From NCBI GenBank assembly GCA_965217685.1, contig CBDCIZ010000003.1:1302001-1366000 (forward strand): a DNA stretch of 64,000 nucleotides, given 5' to 3'. The translations under genes and the position numbers were made by a program. Below are positions 49,948-59,069 of the stretch, piece by piece. Source of the stretch: Aurantimonas sp965217685. Lineage in GTDB: Bacteria > Pseudomonadota > Alphaproteobacteria > Rhizobiales > Rhizobiaceae. Below the pieces are notes generated by a model that searched no databases, was not told the DNA's origin, and saw nothing but the letters and a program-made list of their open reading frames with translations. Every line of letters starts with the position of its first letter. Within the stretch, counting starts at the first letter, position 1.

Positions 49948-52218
49948 TCAGGGGCGCCGGTCGCGGCGCCAGGCGCCGTCGGCGACCATCATTTCGGTCA
50001 AAAGCCCCTCGCGAAGGCCGCGATCGGCAACGCGCAAGGAATTCGCCGGCCAGACCCGACGGATACCCTGGAGGATGGCGCAGCCGGCCAGCACAAGATC
50101 GGCCCGGTCGCTGCCGATACAAGGGTTGGCGACCCGCTCCTCGAAGCTCCAGCCGGCGATCCTGGCGACGAGGGAATCGGCCTCCTTGTCGGAGAGCCAG
50201 AGTCCGTCGACCTGACGGCGGTCGTAGCGTTCGAGGCCGAGATGCACGCCGGCCAGCGTCGTCACCGTCCCGGAGGTGCCGAGGAGATGGAAGCGCTCGC
50301 TGCCGACGAGGCCGCCGAGCTTTTCACGATCGGGAAACTTCTCGATCATCGCCACGGTCTCGGCAATCATCGTCTCGAACAATTCGGGCGTGACGTTACG
50401 CCCGCCATGGCGCTCGGCGAGGGTCACGACGCCGACCGGCAGCGACGTCCAGGCGACGATGCGCTTCGACAATTGCCGTCGGTCGTCGCCGCGCAGATCC
50501 AGCAGCGCGATCTCCGACGAGCCGCCGCCGATGTCGAAGAGCACGGTGCCGCGGGCCTTGCGGTCGATCAGCGAACCGCAGCCGGAGACGGCGAGCCGCG
50601 CCTCGGTTTCACGTGAAACGATCTCGAGCTTCAGTCCGGTCTTCTCCTCGACCTCTTCGATGAACTCGGCGCCGTTGGCGGCCTGGCGGCAGGCCTCGGT
50701 GGCGATCAGCCGGCAGCGCTCGACATCCCGCGCGCCCAGCTTTTGTGCGCAGATGGCCAGCGCGGCGATCGCCCGGTCCATCGCCCCGCGCGACAGGCTG
50801 CCGGTCCGACCCAGCCCTTCGCCGAGCCGCACGATGCGCGAGAAGGCGTCGATGACCCGGAACTGGCCCGGCCGCGTCGGGATGGCGATGAGCAGGCGGC
50901 AATTGTTGGTGCCGAGATCGAGCGCCGCATAGGCCGGCGAACGGTGGACCGACGTCCCTCTTGCGCCGCCGGCTGGTCCCGGAAACCCCACGCCGTGACC
51001 AGGCCGTCCGGCATCGGATACCGAAGGCGTCCGCATGGGGTTTCGAAGCGGTGCTTCGCCTGGAGATTCCCCTGGAGACCGGTTCGGGACGGGGCGAAGG
51101 CGTTCGAGCGGACCCGTCACCTCGGCGTTTTCGGCGGCGCCGGCTTGCGCGGTGCCGTCGCGCGTCGATTCGTCGTTGCGCTGTGGGCTCCGCCGTCGAC
51201 GGGAGCGCCGTCGCTTGGACTTGCGCTGACCGCGCACGGTCTCCGGGGGCGATGCATCCTCCGGGGGCGATGCATCGTCGAAGCCGTTGTTACCGGATGT
51301 CTCGCCTGAGCTGGCAAGGCCGCCACCGTCGCGGCCGACCTGGAAGCCGCGCGCCGATCGAAGGGTGGTGGCGTCACTGTCCGTGGCGACGGGACGGGCC
51401 GTCCGATTCGCGCCCTTGCCGCTATCGGCGGACGGGCTGGCGAGAGGCTCCCGGTTCGGCTTGCGGCTGGCCTTCGCCCGACGCCGTCGACGCTTGGTCA
51501 GCGACGGAAGATCGTTTCGCTCGCCCCCCGTCTCGCTGTCGGTCGAACCGGAGGATCTCGACGGCTCGGCGGCACGGCGCGGTCCAGGGTCGGTGGGGAT
51601 CATACCGGGCAATCGGCCATCCGGCGCGCCGTTCCGATCCACCGCTTGTCCGGCGCTGGCGGCGGTCCGCTCGTCATCAGCAGCCAGATGACCCGAGGCC
51701 GGGTTTTCGGAGAATTCGCCGTCAGATGCTCCGGCGTCCGGGGATTTGCCGGTCGGGCCGCGGTCGTCGACGGGCCGGGTATCGCGACCGGGATCGCTGC
51801 GCACATCGCTGGAATCGGCCGGCTGCTGCGGGCGCTGTGCCGAGCGGTGGTCGGGATAAGGCGCGTCAGGACGAGTGGCCGGCCGGGCCTTTGTCGAAAG
51901 CGGAGCGGTACTGCGGCCCGAACGGGTCGAATCGTCTCGATCGGAGCGAGGCTCTTTTTCGATCAATTGCGACGGCGGACGGCTTCTCCTTCGGGATTCA
52001 TGGTCACGCACACTGTCTCTCCGGCGCCGCGCAGCGCCGGGCCGCGCAAGGGTCGCCTCACGTTTCAAGTTGGTGGCGAGTGTATCAATCGCCCGCGCAA
52101 GCACAAGGGACCCGAGCACAGGGGCCCCAGGCAAAGGGGACCGAAGGCCAGGCTCGCCGGAAAATCGTCCGTTCGCCGAGAGCCGGTTGACATTGGACGA
52201 GACGACATGGCGGCGCAC
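49948..52218 (-). CDS. ppx: Ppx/GppA-family phosphatase with a long disordered N-terminal extension
   Basis: The last 340 residues are a Ppx/GppA domain: YAALDLGTNNCRLLIAIP, FSRIVRLGEGLG, GTVLFDIGGGSSEIALL and GTSGTVTTLAGV, which form the actin-like ATPase fold of exopolyphosphatase/pppGpp hydrolases. Before it lies an open frame of some 415 residues rich in Arg, Ser, Asp and Pro, with tandem DASPPE repeats and basic runs (KRRRRRAKASRK, RGQRKSKRRRSRRRRS). The start at 52218 is the first ATG and is uncertain; a start much nearer the domain is possible. It precedes rlmE by 18 bp. Confidence 0.85.
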   Translation of the reverse strand: MRRHVVSSNVNRLSANGRFSGEPGLRSPLPGAPVLGSLVLARAIDTLATNLKREATLARPGAARRRRDSVRDHESRRRSRPPSQLIEKEPRSDRDDSTRSGRSTAPLSTKARPATRPDAPYPDHRSAQRPQQPADSSDVRSDPGRDTRPVDDRGPTGKSPDAGASDGEFSENPASGHLAADDERTAASAGQAVDRNGAPDGRLPGMIPTDPGPRRAAEPSRSSGSTDSETGGERNDLPSLTKRRRRRAKASRKPNREPLASPSADSGKGANRTARPVATDSDATTLRSARGFQVGRDGGGLASSGETSGNNGFDDASPPEDASPPETVRGQRKSKRRRSRRRRSPQRNDESTRDGTAQAGAAENAEVTGPLERLRPVPNRSPGESPGEAPLRNPMRTPSVSDAGRPGHGVGFPGPAGGARGTSVHRSPAYAALDLGTNNCRLLIAIPTRPGQFRVIDAFSRIVRLGEGLGRTGSLSRGAMDRAIAALAICAQKLGARDVERCRLIATEACRQAANGAEFIEEVEEKTGLKLEIVSRETEARLAVSGCGSLIDRKARGTVLFDIGGGSSEIALLDLRGDDRRQLSKRIVAWTSLPVGVVTLAERHGGRNVTPELFETMIAETVAMIEKFPDREKLGGLVGSERFHLLGTSGTVTTLAGVHLGLERYDRRQVDGLWLSDKEADSLVARIAGWSFEERVANPCIGSDRADLVLAGCAILQGIRRVWPANSLRVADRGLREGLLTEMMVADGAWRRDRRP

Positions 52219-52563
52219 CCCGATGCGACCGTGTTAGCGATCGGTGGTCCGGTGCACATGGAAGGCTGTCGTCGGCTCCCGCTCGCAGAATAGCCGAACG
52301 TCCTTGGCAGGGTCGACCAATTGTCCTTCAGCTCCAGAAAATCGTCGGTGCCCTTCTTGCGAATGGCTTTCGCGACGGCCGATGGCATCGACGGCCGATG
52401 GTATCGATTGTGACGAGCCCGCCAACGTTCATTTTTCGCGCCGCGGCAACGGCGCAGGTCGCCGCTACGATAAAAATCCGCGGGACAGGGTTCCCACGGC
52501 CCCGCGACATCGCTATACGGAGCCACTCGCGTTCAACGACGCCTGCGTCGCCGCTGCGACCGG
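52219..52563. other. Intergenic region between ppx and tRNA-Gln
   Basis: A 345-bp region. Frames on both strands cross it but show no domain, and their ends run into the ppx gene on the opposite frame. It must contain the tRNA promoter. No gene is supported. Confidence 0.45.
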
Positions 52564-52637
52564 TGGGGAATAGGTTAACGGTAGACCCACGGACTCTGAC
52601 TCCGTTAGTCCTGGTTCGAATCCAGGTTCCCCAGCCA
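52564..52637 (+). tRNA. tRNA-Gln (anticodon CTG)
   Basis: A 74-nt cloverleaf: acceptor TGGGGAA (52564-52570) with TTCCCCA (52627-52633), anticodon stem ACGGA/TCCGT around CTCTGAC (anticodon CTG, reading CAG), T-arm CCTGG-TTCGAAT-CCAGG, discriminator G and an encoded CCA. Everything expected for a functional tRNA is present. Confidence 0.95.
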
Positions 52638-52695
52638 ACTGTTTTTATCCCAACTGTTTTATCATTGAAATCAAGCCTATAGGCGCCTCGCAGAT

Positions 52696-52890
52696 TTGCG
52701 AAACTCATGTCGCATTCATGTTGCAACGATACGAGGAGCTGAAGCCGCGCTTAAATCGGCCGAGGCTTCCGAAAGAGCTTTGGTCGCCGCCGTCGAAACC
52801 GCTTACTGGACAAAATGCTCGGCCATTGCCATCGCTGTGTCAGTCGTCATGGCCACGGTGGCCCCCGTTCTGCAGATTATCTCTGGCTGA
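52696..52890 (+). CDS. Possible small membrane protein downstream of tRNA-Gln
   Basis: A 64-residue frame with TTG start: a short charged stretch (EAALKSAEASERALVAAVE) then one hydrophobic helix (AIAIAVSVVMATVAPVLQII). The composition looks more protein-like than neighbouring frames, and the region is less GC-rich than average. There is no convincing ribosome-binding site at the start, and no family was recognised. It could be a tail-anchored peptide or the remnant of a larger gene integrated at the tRNA. Confidence 0.3.
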   Translation: MRNSCRIHVATIRGAEAALKSAEASERALVAAVETAYWTKCSAIAIAVSVVMATVAPVLQIISG

Positions 52891-53119
52891 TCGTGCGCTT
52901 GAAACGGCATGCCGGCGTCAGGCTGTTGCCGGAATCGCCAAACTGTCAACCGTTCGACTCGGCAGAACGGTTCGCCTCCGCCTCCAACGCCTGTCCGTCG
53001 ATCGGATCGGGCTCGCGGCCGCAGTTCGATGGCGCGGTGGGCATCAGGTGGACCCATCGGATCTTCGCAAGGTGAGGCGGTAGCCGCAATAGACCTTATG
53101 TTGTCTTTATTTGGTATTG

Positions 53120-53620
53120 CTACACGTCAATGGCCCTGCCATTTGTGGAGAGCCGATGCCGAATGACATTGGCTTGGCCAAGCGTCTGTTCCAGAAAACA
53201 CCCCTTCTTTGCGGCCGCGATCAGCGATACCTGCGCTTCCAGCGACGAAGGGCTGTCGACGGTAATGTCAATCTCGAAACTCTTCGGCGCGGTCTCGTAG
53301 ACGCGCCCGGCTTTCTCCCAGTCCCAGACGATCCGGCATTCGACGTCGAGATCGTCGATGACGACATCCATGCGCTTCGCGAAGGCGCGGATCTGCGTCA
53401 TCAGGCAGCCCGTCAGCCCGGCGATGAAGAGCGCGAGGGGCGGCGGCGCGCTGGCCTCGCCGCCATGGAACGGACCCTCGTCGGTGGCAAGTGTAAAGCT
53501 TTCCTCGAACGGCTTCACCATCCTGACTTCGAGATCGTTGCGCATCTTTCCCGTGGCATGACCGCGGCAGGTAAAGACGACTTCGGCGCGAGAGGGCATC
53601 TCGTCGAGCGACTTCGCCAT
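53120..53620 (-). CDS. OsmC-family protein
   Basis: A 166-residue OsmC/Ohr-fold protein with the two reactive cysteines in FIAGLTGCLMTQIRAFA and AAKKGCFLEQTLG. The family reduces organic hydroperoxides with dithiol reductants, but catabolic-operon members have unknown roles. The ATG overlaps the stop of the FAH gene by one base (TGATG), so it is the last, coupled gene of the TRAP/cyclase operon. A protective function against a reactive pathway intermediate is an inference. Confidence 0.85.
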   Translation of the reverse strand: MAKSLDEMPSRAEVVFTCRGHATGKMRNDLEVRMVKPFEESFTLATDEGPFHGGEASAPPPLALFIAGLTGCLMTQIRAFAKRMDVVIDDLDVECRIVWDWEKAGRVYETAPKSFEIDITVDSPSSLEAQVSLIAAAKKGCFLEQTLGQANVIRHRLSTNGRAIDV

Positions 53621-54543
53621 CAGGTGTGCTTCCGTATGGTGTTGGACAGGGTCCCGATCCCCTCGACCGTCAGATCGAACCTGTCACCGTCGGCTAGCCG
53701 CTTGCCAAGCTCCAGCCCGCAGCCGGTCCCGACGGTTCCAGATCCGATGACTTCGCCCGGATGGATCGTTTCGCTTCGGGAGATGTGGGCGATGATGTCC
53801 GCGAAGCTGTGGCGCATGTCGCGGCTGTTTCCCCCGCCCCATTTCTCGCCGTTGACGCGCACCTCCATGTCGAGGGCCGCGGGATGGGCGATCTCGTCGG
53901 CTGTCACGATCCACGGGCCGAGGATGTTCCCGGTATCGAAGTCCTTGCCTTTGGCGGGACCGAGCTGGCCGGCCATCTCGGCCATCTGGGCATCGCGGGC
54001 CGTCATGTCGTTGAGGATCGTGTAGCCCCAGATGTGGTCGGCCGCGCTGGCCGCCGGGATGTCCGTCCCGCCCTGGCCGATGACGATGGCCAGTTCCAGC
54101 TCGAGATCCATGTGGTCGGAAAAGGCGGGCCAGCGGACGGTTTCGTCGTGGCCGATGAAGGAGAAGCGGTTGCCCTTGTAGTAGATCGGCTGCTCGTACC
54201 AGACCTGCGGGATGGCGAAGGCGCGGCCGGTCATCTTCTCGGCCTGCGCGAAGGAGTTCTTCAGGTGCTCCTCGAAGACGAGGCAGTCCCGGTACTGGAC
54301 CGGCATGATCGGGCAGCGATGCGTGACATCCGCCAGCGGGATCGTGGCGGCAACGGGCGGGTCCAGCGTCGCGGCCCGCGCCGCGTCGAGGGCGGCATCC
54401 CCGCCCTGCACCATCCGCACCATGTCCGAGAAATGCGCGGCATTGTCCGGCGCGGCGGCGGCCAGATCGAGAAGGGTCGCCCCGTCGCCCAAAAGGGCAA
54501 CGACCTTGAGGCGGCCCTCATGCGTCACGGTTCCGAGTTTCAT
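53620..54543 (-). CDS. Fumarylacetoacetate hydrolase family protein
   Basis: A 307-residue FAH-family enzyme. The divalent-metal site is in SDHMDLELELAIVIGQGG, and WGYTILNDMTARDAQ, GPAKGKDFDTGNILGPWIV and GSGTVGTGCGLELGK are the conserved family blocks. It cleaves C-C bonds of acylpyruvate-like or ring-opened aromatic intermediates; the actual substrate is unknown. ATG 54543 begins MKLGTVTHEGRLKVV. It lies 4 bp after the cyclase gene and overlaps the OsmC gene. Confidence 0.9.
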   Translation of the reverse strand: MKLGTVTHEGRLKVVALLGDGATLLDLAAAAPDNAAHFSDMVRMVQGGDAALDAARAATLDPPVAATIPLADVTHRCPIMPVQYRDCLVFEEHLKNSFAQAEKMTGRAFAIPQVWYEQPIYYKGNRFSFIGHDETVRWPAFSDHMDLELELAIVIGQGGTDIPAASAADHIWGYTILNDMTARDAQMAEMAGQLGPAKGKDFDTGNILGPWIVTADEIAHPAALDMEVRVNGEKWGGGNSRDMRHSFADIIAHISRSETIHPGEVIGSGTVGTGCGLELGKRLADGDRFDLTVEGIGTLSNTIRKHT

Positions 54544-54547
54544 CGGC

Positions 54548-55324
54548 TCACTCCTCAATGATGGCGACGGCACGGGTGAACCCGGCGGACGCGCGTTTGA
54601 TCTTGACCGGGAAGCAGGCGATCTCGAACCCGGTGGCCGGCAGCGCGTCGAGGTTCGAGAGCTTTTCGATGTGGCAGTATCCGATCTCCATGGAGGCGCG
54701 ATGACCCTCCCAGATGATCGACGGATCCCCGGTCTCCTGCCAGCGTCGGGCGGTAAGCGGGAACGGCGCATCCCAGGACCAGGCGTCCGTGCCGGTGACG
54801 CGCACGCCCCGCTCCAGAAGCCAGAGGGTCGCCTCCCGGCCCATGCCGCATCCGCAGGCAAGGTAGTCGTCGTGACCGTAGCGCGCGCCCGCGGAGGTGT
54901 TGACCACGACGATGTCGAGCGGACGCAGGTCGTGGCCGATCCGGGCCAGCTCCGCCTCCACTTCGGCAGCCGAGACGACATGGCCATGCGCCATATGACG
55001 AAAATCGAGCTTCACGCCGGGGTTGAAGCACCAGTCCAGTGGCACCTCGTCGATCGTGGCCGACGGCTTGCCGCCGTCCATCGTGGAATGGTGGTGATAC
55101 GGCGCGTCCAAATGGGTTCCGTTGTGCGTGGAGACGTGCAGCGTCTCGACCGCCCAACCCTCGCCGCCCGGCAGGTCCGAGGTGGCCAGGCCAGGGAAGT
55201 ACGCCGTGACCTGCTCCGCGGTCTCGGCATGGGCGAAATATTCGATCTGCGGCAGCATGATCGGCGGATCGGACGGGATCCCCATTTCCAGCGTCACGGA
55301 GATGTCGATGAAGCGGCGCGGCAT
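54548..55324 (-). CDS. Metal-dependent cyclase / kynurenine formamidase-like protein
   Basis: A 258-residue cyclase-family (PF04199-type) protein. The metal motif is LHVSTHNGTHLDAPYHHHSTM (HxGTHxDxPxH form), and LDIVVVNTSAG and GREATLWLLERGVRVTGTDAWSWD follow. Family members hydrolyse N-formylkynurenine or related amides and lactones. It follows dctM (75 bp away, with a palindrome in the gap) and precedes the FAH gene by 4 bp. The set suggests stepwise hydrolysis of an imported organic acid or ring product. Confidence 0.87.
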   Translation of the reverse strand: MPRRFIDISVTLEMGIPSDPPIMLPQIEYFAHAETAEQVTAYFPGLATSDLPGGEGWAVETLHVSTHNGTHLDAPYHHHSTMDGGKPSATIDEVPLDWCFNPGVKLDFRHMAHGHVVSAAEVEAELARIGHDLRPLDIVVVNTSAGARYGHDDYLACGCGMGREATLWLLERGVRVTGTDAWSWDAPFPLTARRWQETGDPSIIWEGHRASMEIGYCHIEKLSNLDALPATGFEIACFPVKIKRASAGFTRAVAIIEE

Positions 55325-55339
55325 GGGCGGCCTCCTTTC

Positions 55340-55390
55340 AGAGCGGGATGAGTAGAAGTGGGCACCGGTTTTACGCCCGCATCCCGCTCT
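55340..55390. repeat. 11-bp perfect palindromic element between dctM and the cyclase gene
   Basis: AGAGCGGGATG (55340-55350) pairs with CATCCCGCTCT (55380-55390); the 29-bp loop reads AGTAGAAGTGGGCACCGG then TTTTACGCCCG. Sequences of this form are common rhizobial intergenic repeats. Within this operon it lies between transport and enzyme genes and may adjust their relative transcript levels. Confidence 0.7.
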
Positions 55391-55398
55391 AACTACCT

Positions 55399-56706
55399 TT
55401 AGGGAACGAGCCCGGTCGCGATGACCGGGAAGCAGATGACGAGGATCAGGACCGCCAGCATCGTCGCGGCGAAGGGCGCGGCGCCGATGAAGATGTCGCC
55501 CAGCGTGATCGAGGGGTCGTCGAGCGTCGCCTTGATGACGTAGACCGAGATGCCGAAGGGCGGCGTCAGCAGTCCGATCTCCACGGCGATGACGGTGACG
55601 ATCCCGAACCAGATAAGATCGATGCCCATCGGCTGCACCACCGGCAGCATCAAGGGGACGAGGATCAACATGATCGACGACGAGTCGAGGATCATCCCGA
55701 AGGCGATCACGACGAGGACATAGAGCGCGATCAGCCCCCAGAACCCGATGTCGGCGGCTGCCACGTAGGCGCCGAACCCCGCGGGCAGGCCCGAGAAGGC
55801 CAGCATCCGCGAATACATCTGCGCCGCGATGATGAGGAAGCAGATGGAGGAGGTGACGAGTCCCGTCTCCACCAGAACGCGCCACAGGTCCCGCAGGCCG
55901 AGGCGCCGCTTGGCGAAGCCGAGGAGGAGCGCGCCGATGGCCCCGACCGCGCCGGCCTCGACCGGCGTGAAGAGACCGCCGTAGAGGCCGCCGAGCACCA
56001 GCGCGATCAGCGCCGCGATCGGCAGGCCCTTGGCCAGAAGCTCCCGCCCGGTGAAGACGGTCTCGTGAAGGTTGTCGGGACGCCCGACGAACCGGGGCGT
56101 GAAGGTCGCCATCGCGACGATCCCGGCCGCGAAAGCGACCGCCAGCAGCAGGCCCGGTCCGATCCCGGCGATGAACAGGTCGCCGATGCTCTGCTCGGTC
56201 AGGATGCCGTAGAGGATCAGGAGGAGCGAGGGCGGGATCAGCATGCCGAGGACGCTCGATCCCGCGACGACGCCGACGGCGAAGCGTGGCGCGTAGCCGT
56301 GGCGGATCATCTGCGGCACGGCGATCTTGGTGAAGACGGCGGCCGAGGCAATGGAGATGCCGGTGATCGCGGCGAAGATCGCGTTGGCCCCGACGGTTCC
56401 CACGCCCAAACCGCCCCTGAATCGGCGGAAGGCCTGGTTGGCGACGTCGAAGGCGTCGCGACCCATTCCCGATTCCGCGACGACGAACCCCATCAGCACG
56501 AAGAGCGGCACGACGCCGAAAAAATAGCTTGCGATCGTGTCGTTTGCCGCCAGCGCCATCAGCTTGCCCGCGAGAACGGGTGATCCCTTGATCGCCCAGA
56601 CCCCGCAGAACGAGCAGGCCATGAGCGCGATCGGCACGAAGAGACCCGCAAGGACGAGGACGATCATCAGCCCCAGCGACAGGAGGCCGATATCGAAGGC
56701 GCTCAT
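55399..56706 (-). CDS. dctM: TRAP transporter large permease (DctM)
   Basis: A 435-residue permease with about twelve membrane helices. Characteristic blocks are GLFVPIALMAC, VVPLFVLMGFVVAESGM, ANAIFAAITGISIASAAVFTKIAVPQMIRHGY and GSSVLGMLIPPSLLLILYG. It couples Na+ entry to uptake of an organic acid. Its ATG overlaps the end of dctQ by four bases (ATGA). Confidence 0.94.
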   Translation of the reverse strand: MSAFDIGLLSLGLMIVLVLAGLFVPIALMACSFCGVWAIKGSPVLAGKLMALAANDTIASYFFGVVPLFVLMGFVVAESGMGRDAFDVANQAFRRFRGGLGVGTVGANAIFAAITGISIASAAVFTKIAVPQMIRHGYAPRFAVGVVAGSSVLGMLIPPSLLLILYGILTEQSIGDLFIAGIGPGLLLAVAFAAGIVAMATFTPRFVGRPDNLHETVFTGRELLAKGLPIAALIALVLGGLYGGLFTPVEAGAVGAIGALLLGFAKRRLGLRDLWRVLVETGLVTSSICFLIIAAQMYSRMLAFSGLPAGFGAYVAAADIGFWGLIALYVLVVIAFGMILDSSSIMLILVPLMLPVVQPMGIDLIWFGIVTVIAVEIGLLTPPFGISVYVIKATLDDPSITLGDIFIGAAPFAATMLAVLILVICFPVIATGLVP

Positions 56707-57251
56707 GCCATCCCCGCGGCGGCGCCATCCACCGGCGGCGCGCCCCAGCCGTGGCGTCGGGCGATCCGAGCCACGAACTGGAGCCCCGTCATCACGGCGC
56801 CGAGCAGGATCGTGACCTTGACCGGCCAGACCGGAGCGGTGAAGTCGCCGACCGCGCCGACGAACGTGCCCGACATCCACGCGCGAAGAAAGAGCGGCCA
56901 GGTGGCCTGCGCGATGACCGCGACGACGGCGATGCCGACAAGATCCCAAAGGTCGGCCAGGGCATTGCCGAGCCGCGGCCGGTGCCGCGCGAGAAGTCCC
57001 GGCACGGCGTCCGAGGCGGGCATCCGCCCCCGTCGCAGCGTCTGCGGCACCTGCAGGAACACGATGGCGACGATGGAAAGCGCGACCATTTCGGGGACGC
57101 CGGGGATCGGGCGACCGAACAGGTTGCGTCCCGCGACGTCCGCGCCGATCAGCAGCATCAGCGCCAGGATCAGCGCGGTGCCGCAGACGTTCATCGCCTG
57201 CGTCACCGAGTCCAGCGCCTGCAACGCCTTGAGGCCGCGCGGGCTCCTCAC
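56703..57251 (-). CDS. dctQ: TRAP transporter small permease (DctQ)
   Basis: A 182-residue protein with four helices (VCGTALILALMLLIGADVAGR, MVALSIVAIVFLQVPQTLRRG, LWDLVGIAVVAVIAQATWPL, PVWPVKVTILLGAVMTGLQF). The pattern GRNLFGRPIPGVPEM is typical of DctQ. The GTG start overlaps the dctP stop as GTGA. Confidence 0.91.
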   Translation of the reverse strand: MRSPRGLKALQALDSVTQAMNVCGTALILALMLLIGADVAGRNLFGRPIPGVPEMVALSIVAIVFLQVPQTLRRGRMPASDAVPGLLARHRPRLGNALADLWDLVGIAVVAVIAQATWPLFLRAWMSGTFVGAVGDFTAPVWPVKVTILLGAVMTGLQFVARIARRHGWGAPPVDGAAAGMA

Positions 57252-58330
57252 TCGCCGGAATCCCAGTCGCGCAGTGGCGTCGCGCCCGCGGCCCGCATTC
57301 CCTCCATGTAGGTCTTGAGGATCTCCGTTCCGGGCTGTCCCCGGCCGTCGAGGTCGGTGGCCCAGGCTGCTGCTGCGTTATCCATGCCGTCGGCCCAGGC
57401 CTGCCGCATCTCCTGGGGCGCATCGAAGATCGTCGCCCCGTTCTTTTCCATCGTTGCGTAAGCGGCGGCGACGGAGGCGTCCAGCTCGTCGAAATACCAA
57501 GCCTTTGCGGCATCGGCGCCCGCGACGAGCGCCTTCTGTACGGTCTCGGGCAGCCCCTGGTACCAGTCGGTGTTGGCGCAGATTCCGCCCGCGAATTGCG
57601 CCCCGAGCTTGGCCCGCGTGACATAGGGCGCCACCTCGTAGAGCTTCGCCGGAGCCGCGGCGGACGCGAACACGATCACGCCCTCGTACACGCCCGTCTT
57701 GATCTCGTTGTAGTAGGTCGTGAGGTTGCCCGCGACGCCGACGGCGCCGGTGCCCGAGAGCCAGTTGATCGCCGGGCCGGGTGCGGCGATCTTGCGCCCC
57801 TTCAGATCGTCGAGGCTCGCGACCGGGAAGGTCGTCATCAATGTGTAGTCGTCGATCCCGAGCGGGCCGCCCAGATAGGTGTTGCCATTGTCCAGGTAGG
57901 GCTGCGCCATTTTGGGATCGGTGCGGTGCAGCTTGTCCATCAGATCGTTGACCTGGCGGGCGTCGTCACTGACGAATGGCGTGTAGTACGTCACGTTTGG
58001 AACGCCGAGCTTGGCCGGGTCGAAGAGCGACTGGCACGTCCCCAGCTCCGCGAGCCCGCTCTCGATCGTCTCCAGCTCCTCGCCCACGCCGGCGATCGTG
58101 CCGCCGAACTGCTCGTCGAAGGTGAACGTGTCGCCGCCGGCGGTGAGCGCCGCGTTGACCGCGGGCTCGAAGGCCTCGGGAAACATCCGCACCCACCGGA
58201 AAACGGGCGGGTGGCCGGTGACGATGGTGGCGGTGTAATCCTCCGCGACCGCAGGCGATGCCAACGGAACGGCCAGAGCCAGCGCGGCCGGTGCTAGGGC
58301 AAGGGCAAGGGCAAGGGCAGTGTTCTTCAT
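57248..58330 (-). CDS. dctP: TRAP transporter substrate-binding protein (DctP)
   Basis: A 360-residue periplasmic binding protein with an Ala/Leu-repeat signal peptide (ALALALALAPAALALAV...SPAVA). The mature part has GRKIAAPGPAINWLSGTGAV, where the Arg-type ligand of DctP is usually found, and YYNEIKTGVYEGVIVFASAA. The substrate is unknown; enzyme genes in the operon point to a ring-cleavage product or similar carboxylate. The codon-repeat signal peptide (CAAGGG repeated in the minus strand reading) is prone to slippage. Confidence 0.92.
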   Translation of the reverse strand: MKNTALALALALAPAALALAVPLASPAVAEDYTATIVTGHPPVFRWVRMFPEAFEPAVNAALTAGGDTFTFDEQFGGTIAGVGEELETIESGLAELGTCQSLFDPAKLGVPNVTYYTPFVSDDARQVNDLMDKLHRTDPKMAQPYLDNGNTYLGGPLGIDDYTLMTTFPVASLDDLKGRKIAAPGPAINWLSGTGAVGVAGNLTTYYNEIKTGVYEGVIVFASAAAPAKLYEVAPYVTRAKLGAQFAGGICANTDWYQGLPETVQKALVAGADAAKAWYFDELDASVAAAYATMEKNGATIFDAPQEMRQAWADGMDNAAAAWATDLDGRGQPGTEILKTYMEGMRAAGATPLRDWDSGE

Positions 58331-58381
58331 GTCGTCTCCTCCCAGAAACAGATGCCAGAAACTGATGAACGTGATGGACAG

Positions 58382-59056
58382 CTAGTCGGGTGATCCGCCG
58401 GACGCGGCGCAGAGCGCGGCGAACCCCCCGGTCGCATGCGTGGTCAGTTGCCCGACGAGGGTCTCGGTGTCGTCCGCAACGGTGCCGCCGCCCGCCAGGC
58501 GCCCTACACGGCCGTCTCGGCCGACCGTGCCGACGAGCATTCCCAGGGCGAAGCTGTAGCCCCACGCCGCCGTCTCCCGCGATGTGCCCGCCGCCCGTTC
58601 CAGAGCCGCCACGAACCTGCGGGCGACCGGGTCGTAGTGCTTCGCCACGAGCGCCTGGTCTCGCGCGTTGCCGACCGCGAGCGTGGCGAAGATGCGGGCA
58701 AAGACCACGCCCCCGCCATGCTCCCCCAGAGGCGGGCGGAAGAAGGCGTCGAATATCTGCGGAATGGCCTCTCGATCATCGAGGTCCACCCGGTCGAGAA
58801 GCGCCAGGCGACCGTGCGAGATCTCCGATGCCCGCCGTTCGATGACGGCGGCGTAGAGGCCCTCTTTGCTCCCGAAGTGATAGGAAATCAGCCCCTGCGC
58901 GACATCCGCCAACGCGGCGATCGACTTCATTGCCGCCCCGCCGAACCCTTCCAGCGAAAAGCTCTGCTCGGCCGCATCGAGAATGCGCAGGCGCGTCTCC
59001 GCGGCAGCCGCCTCGCGCGGGGACTCCGAACTTCGCAGGGCGCTCGAAAATGCCAT
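58382..59056 (-). CDS. TetR/AcrR-family regulator
   Basis: A 224-residue regulator. The HTH is TRLRILDAAEQSFSLEGFGGAAMKSIAALADVAQGLISYHFGSKEGLYAAVI, the classic TetR recognition helix region. The ligand domain is unassigned. ATG 59056 or 59062 are both plausible. It lies 52 bp before dctP on the same strand and is probably the first gene of the TRAP operon, autoregulated through the palindrome at 59070-59095. Confidence 0.9.
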   Translation of the reverse strand: MAFSSALRSSESPREAAAAETRLRILDAAEQSFSLEGFGGAAMKSIAALADVAQGLISYHFGSKEGLYAAVIERRASEISHGRLALLDRVDLDDREAIPQIFDAFFRPPLGEHGGGVVFARIFATLAVGNARDQALVAKHYDPVARRFVAALERAAGTSRETAAWGYSFALGMLVGTVGRDGRVGRLAGGGTVADDTETLVGQLTTHATGGFAALCAASGGSPD

Positions 59057-59069
59057 GGACATGACTAGA

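Noticed and set aside
52065..52526. A 153-codon minus-strand frame upstream of ppx
   Set aside because: It overlaps the 5' part of ppx in another frame, has no domain, and its later part is plain low-complexity sequence.
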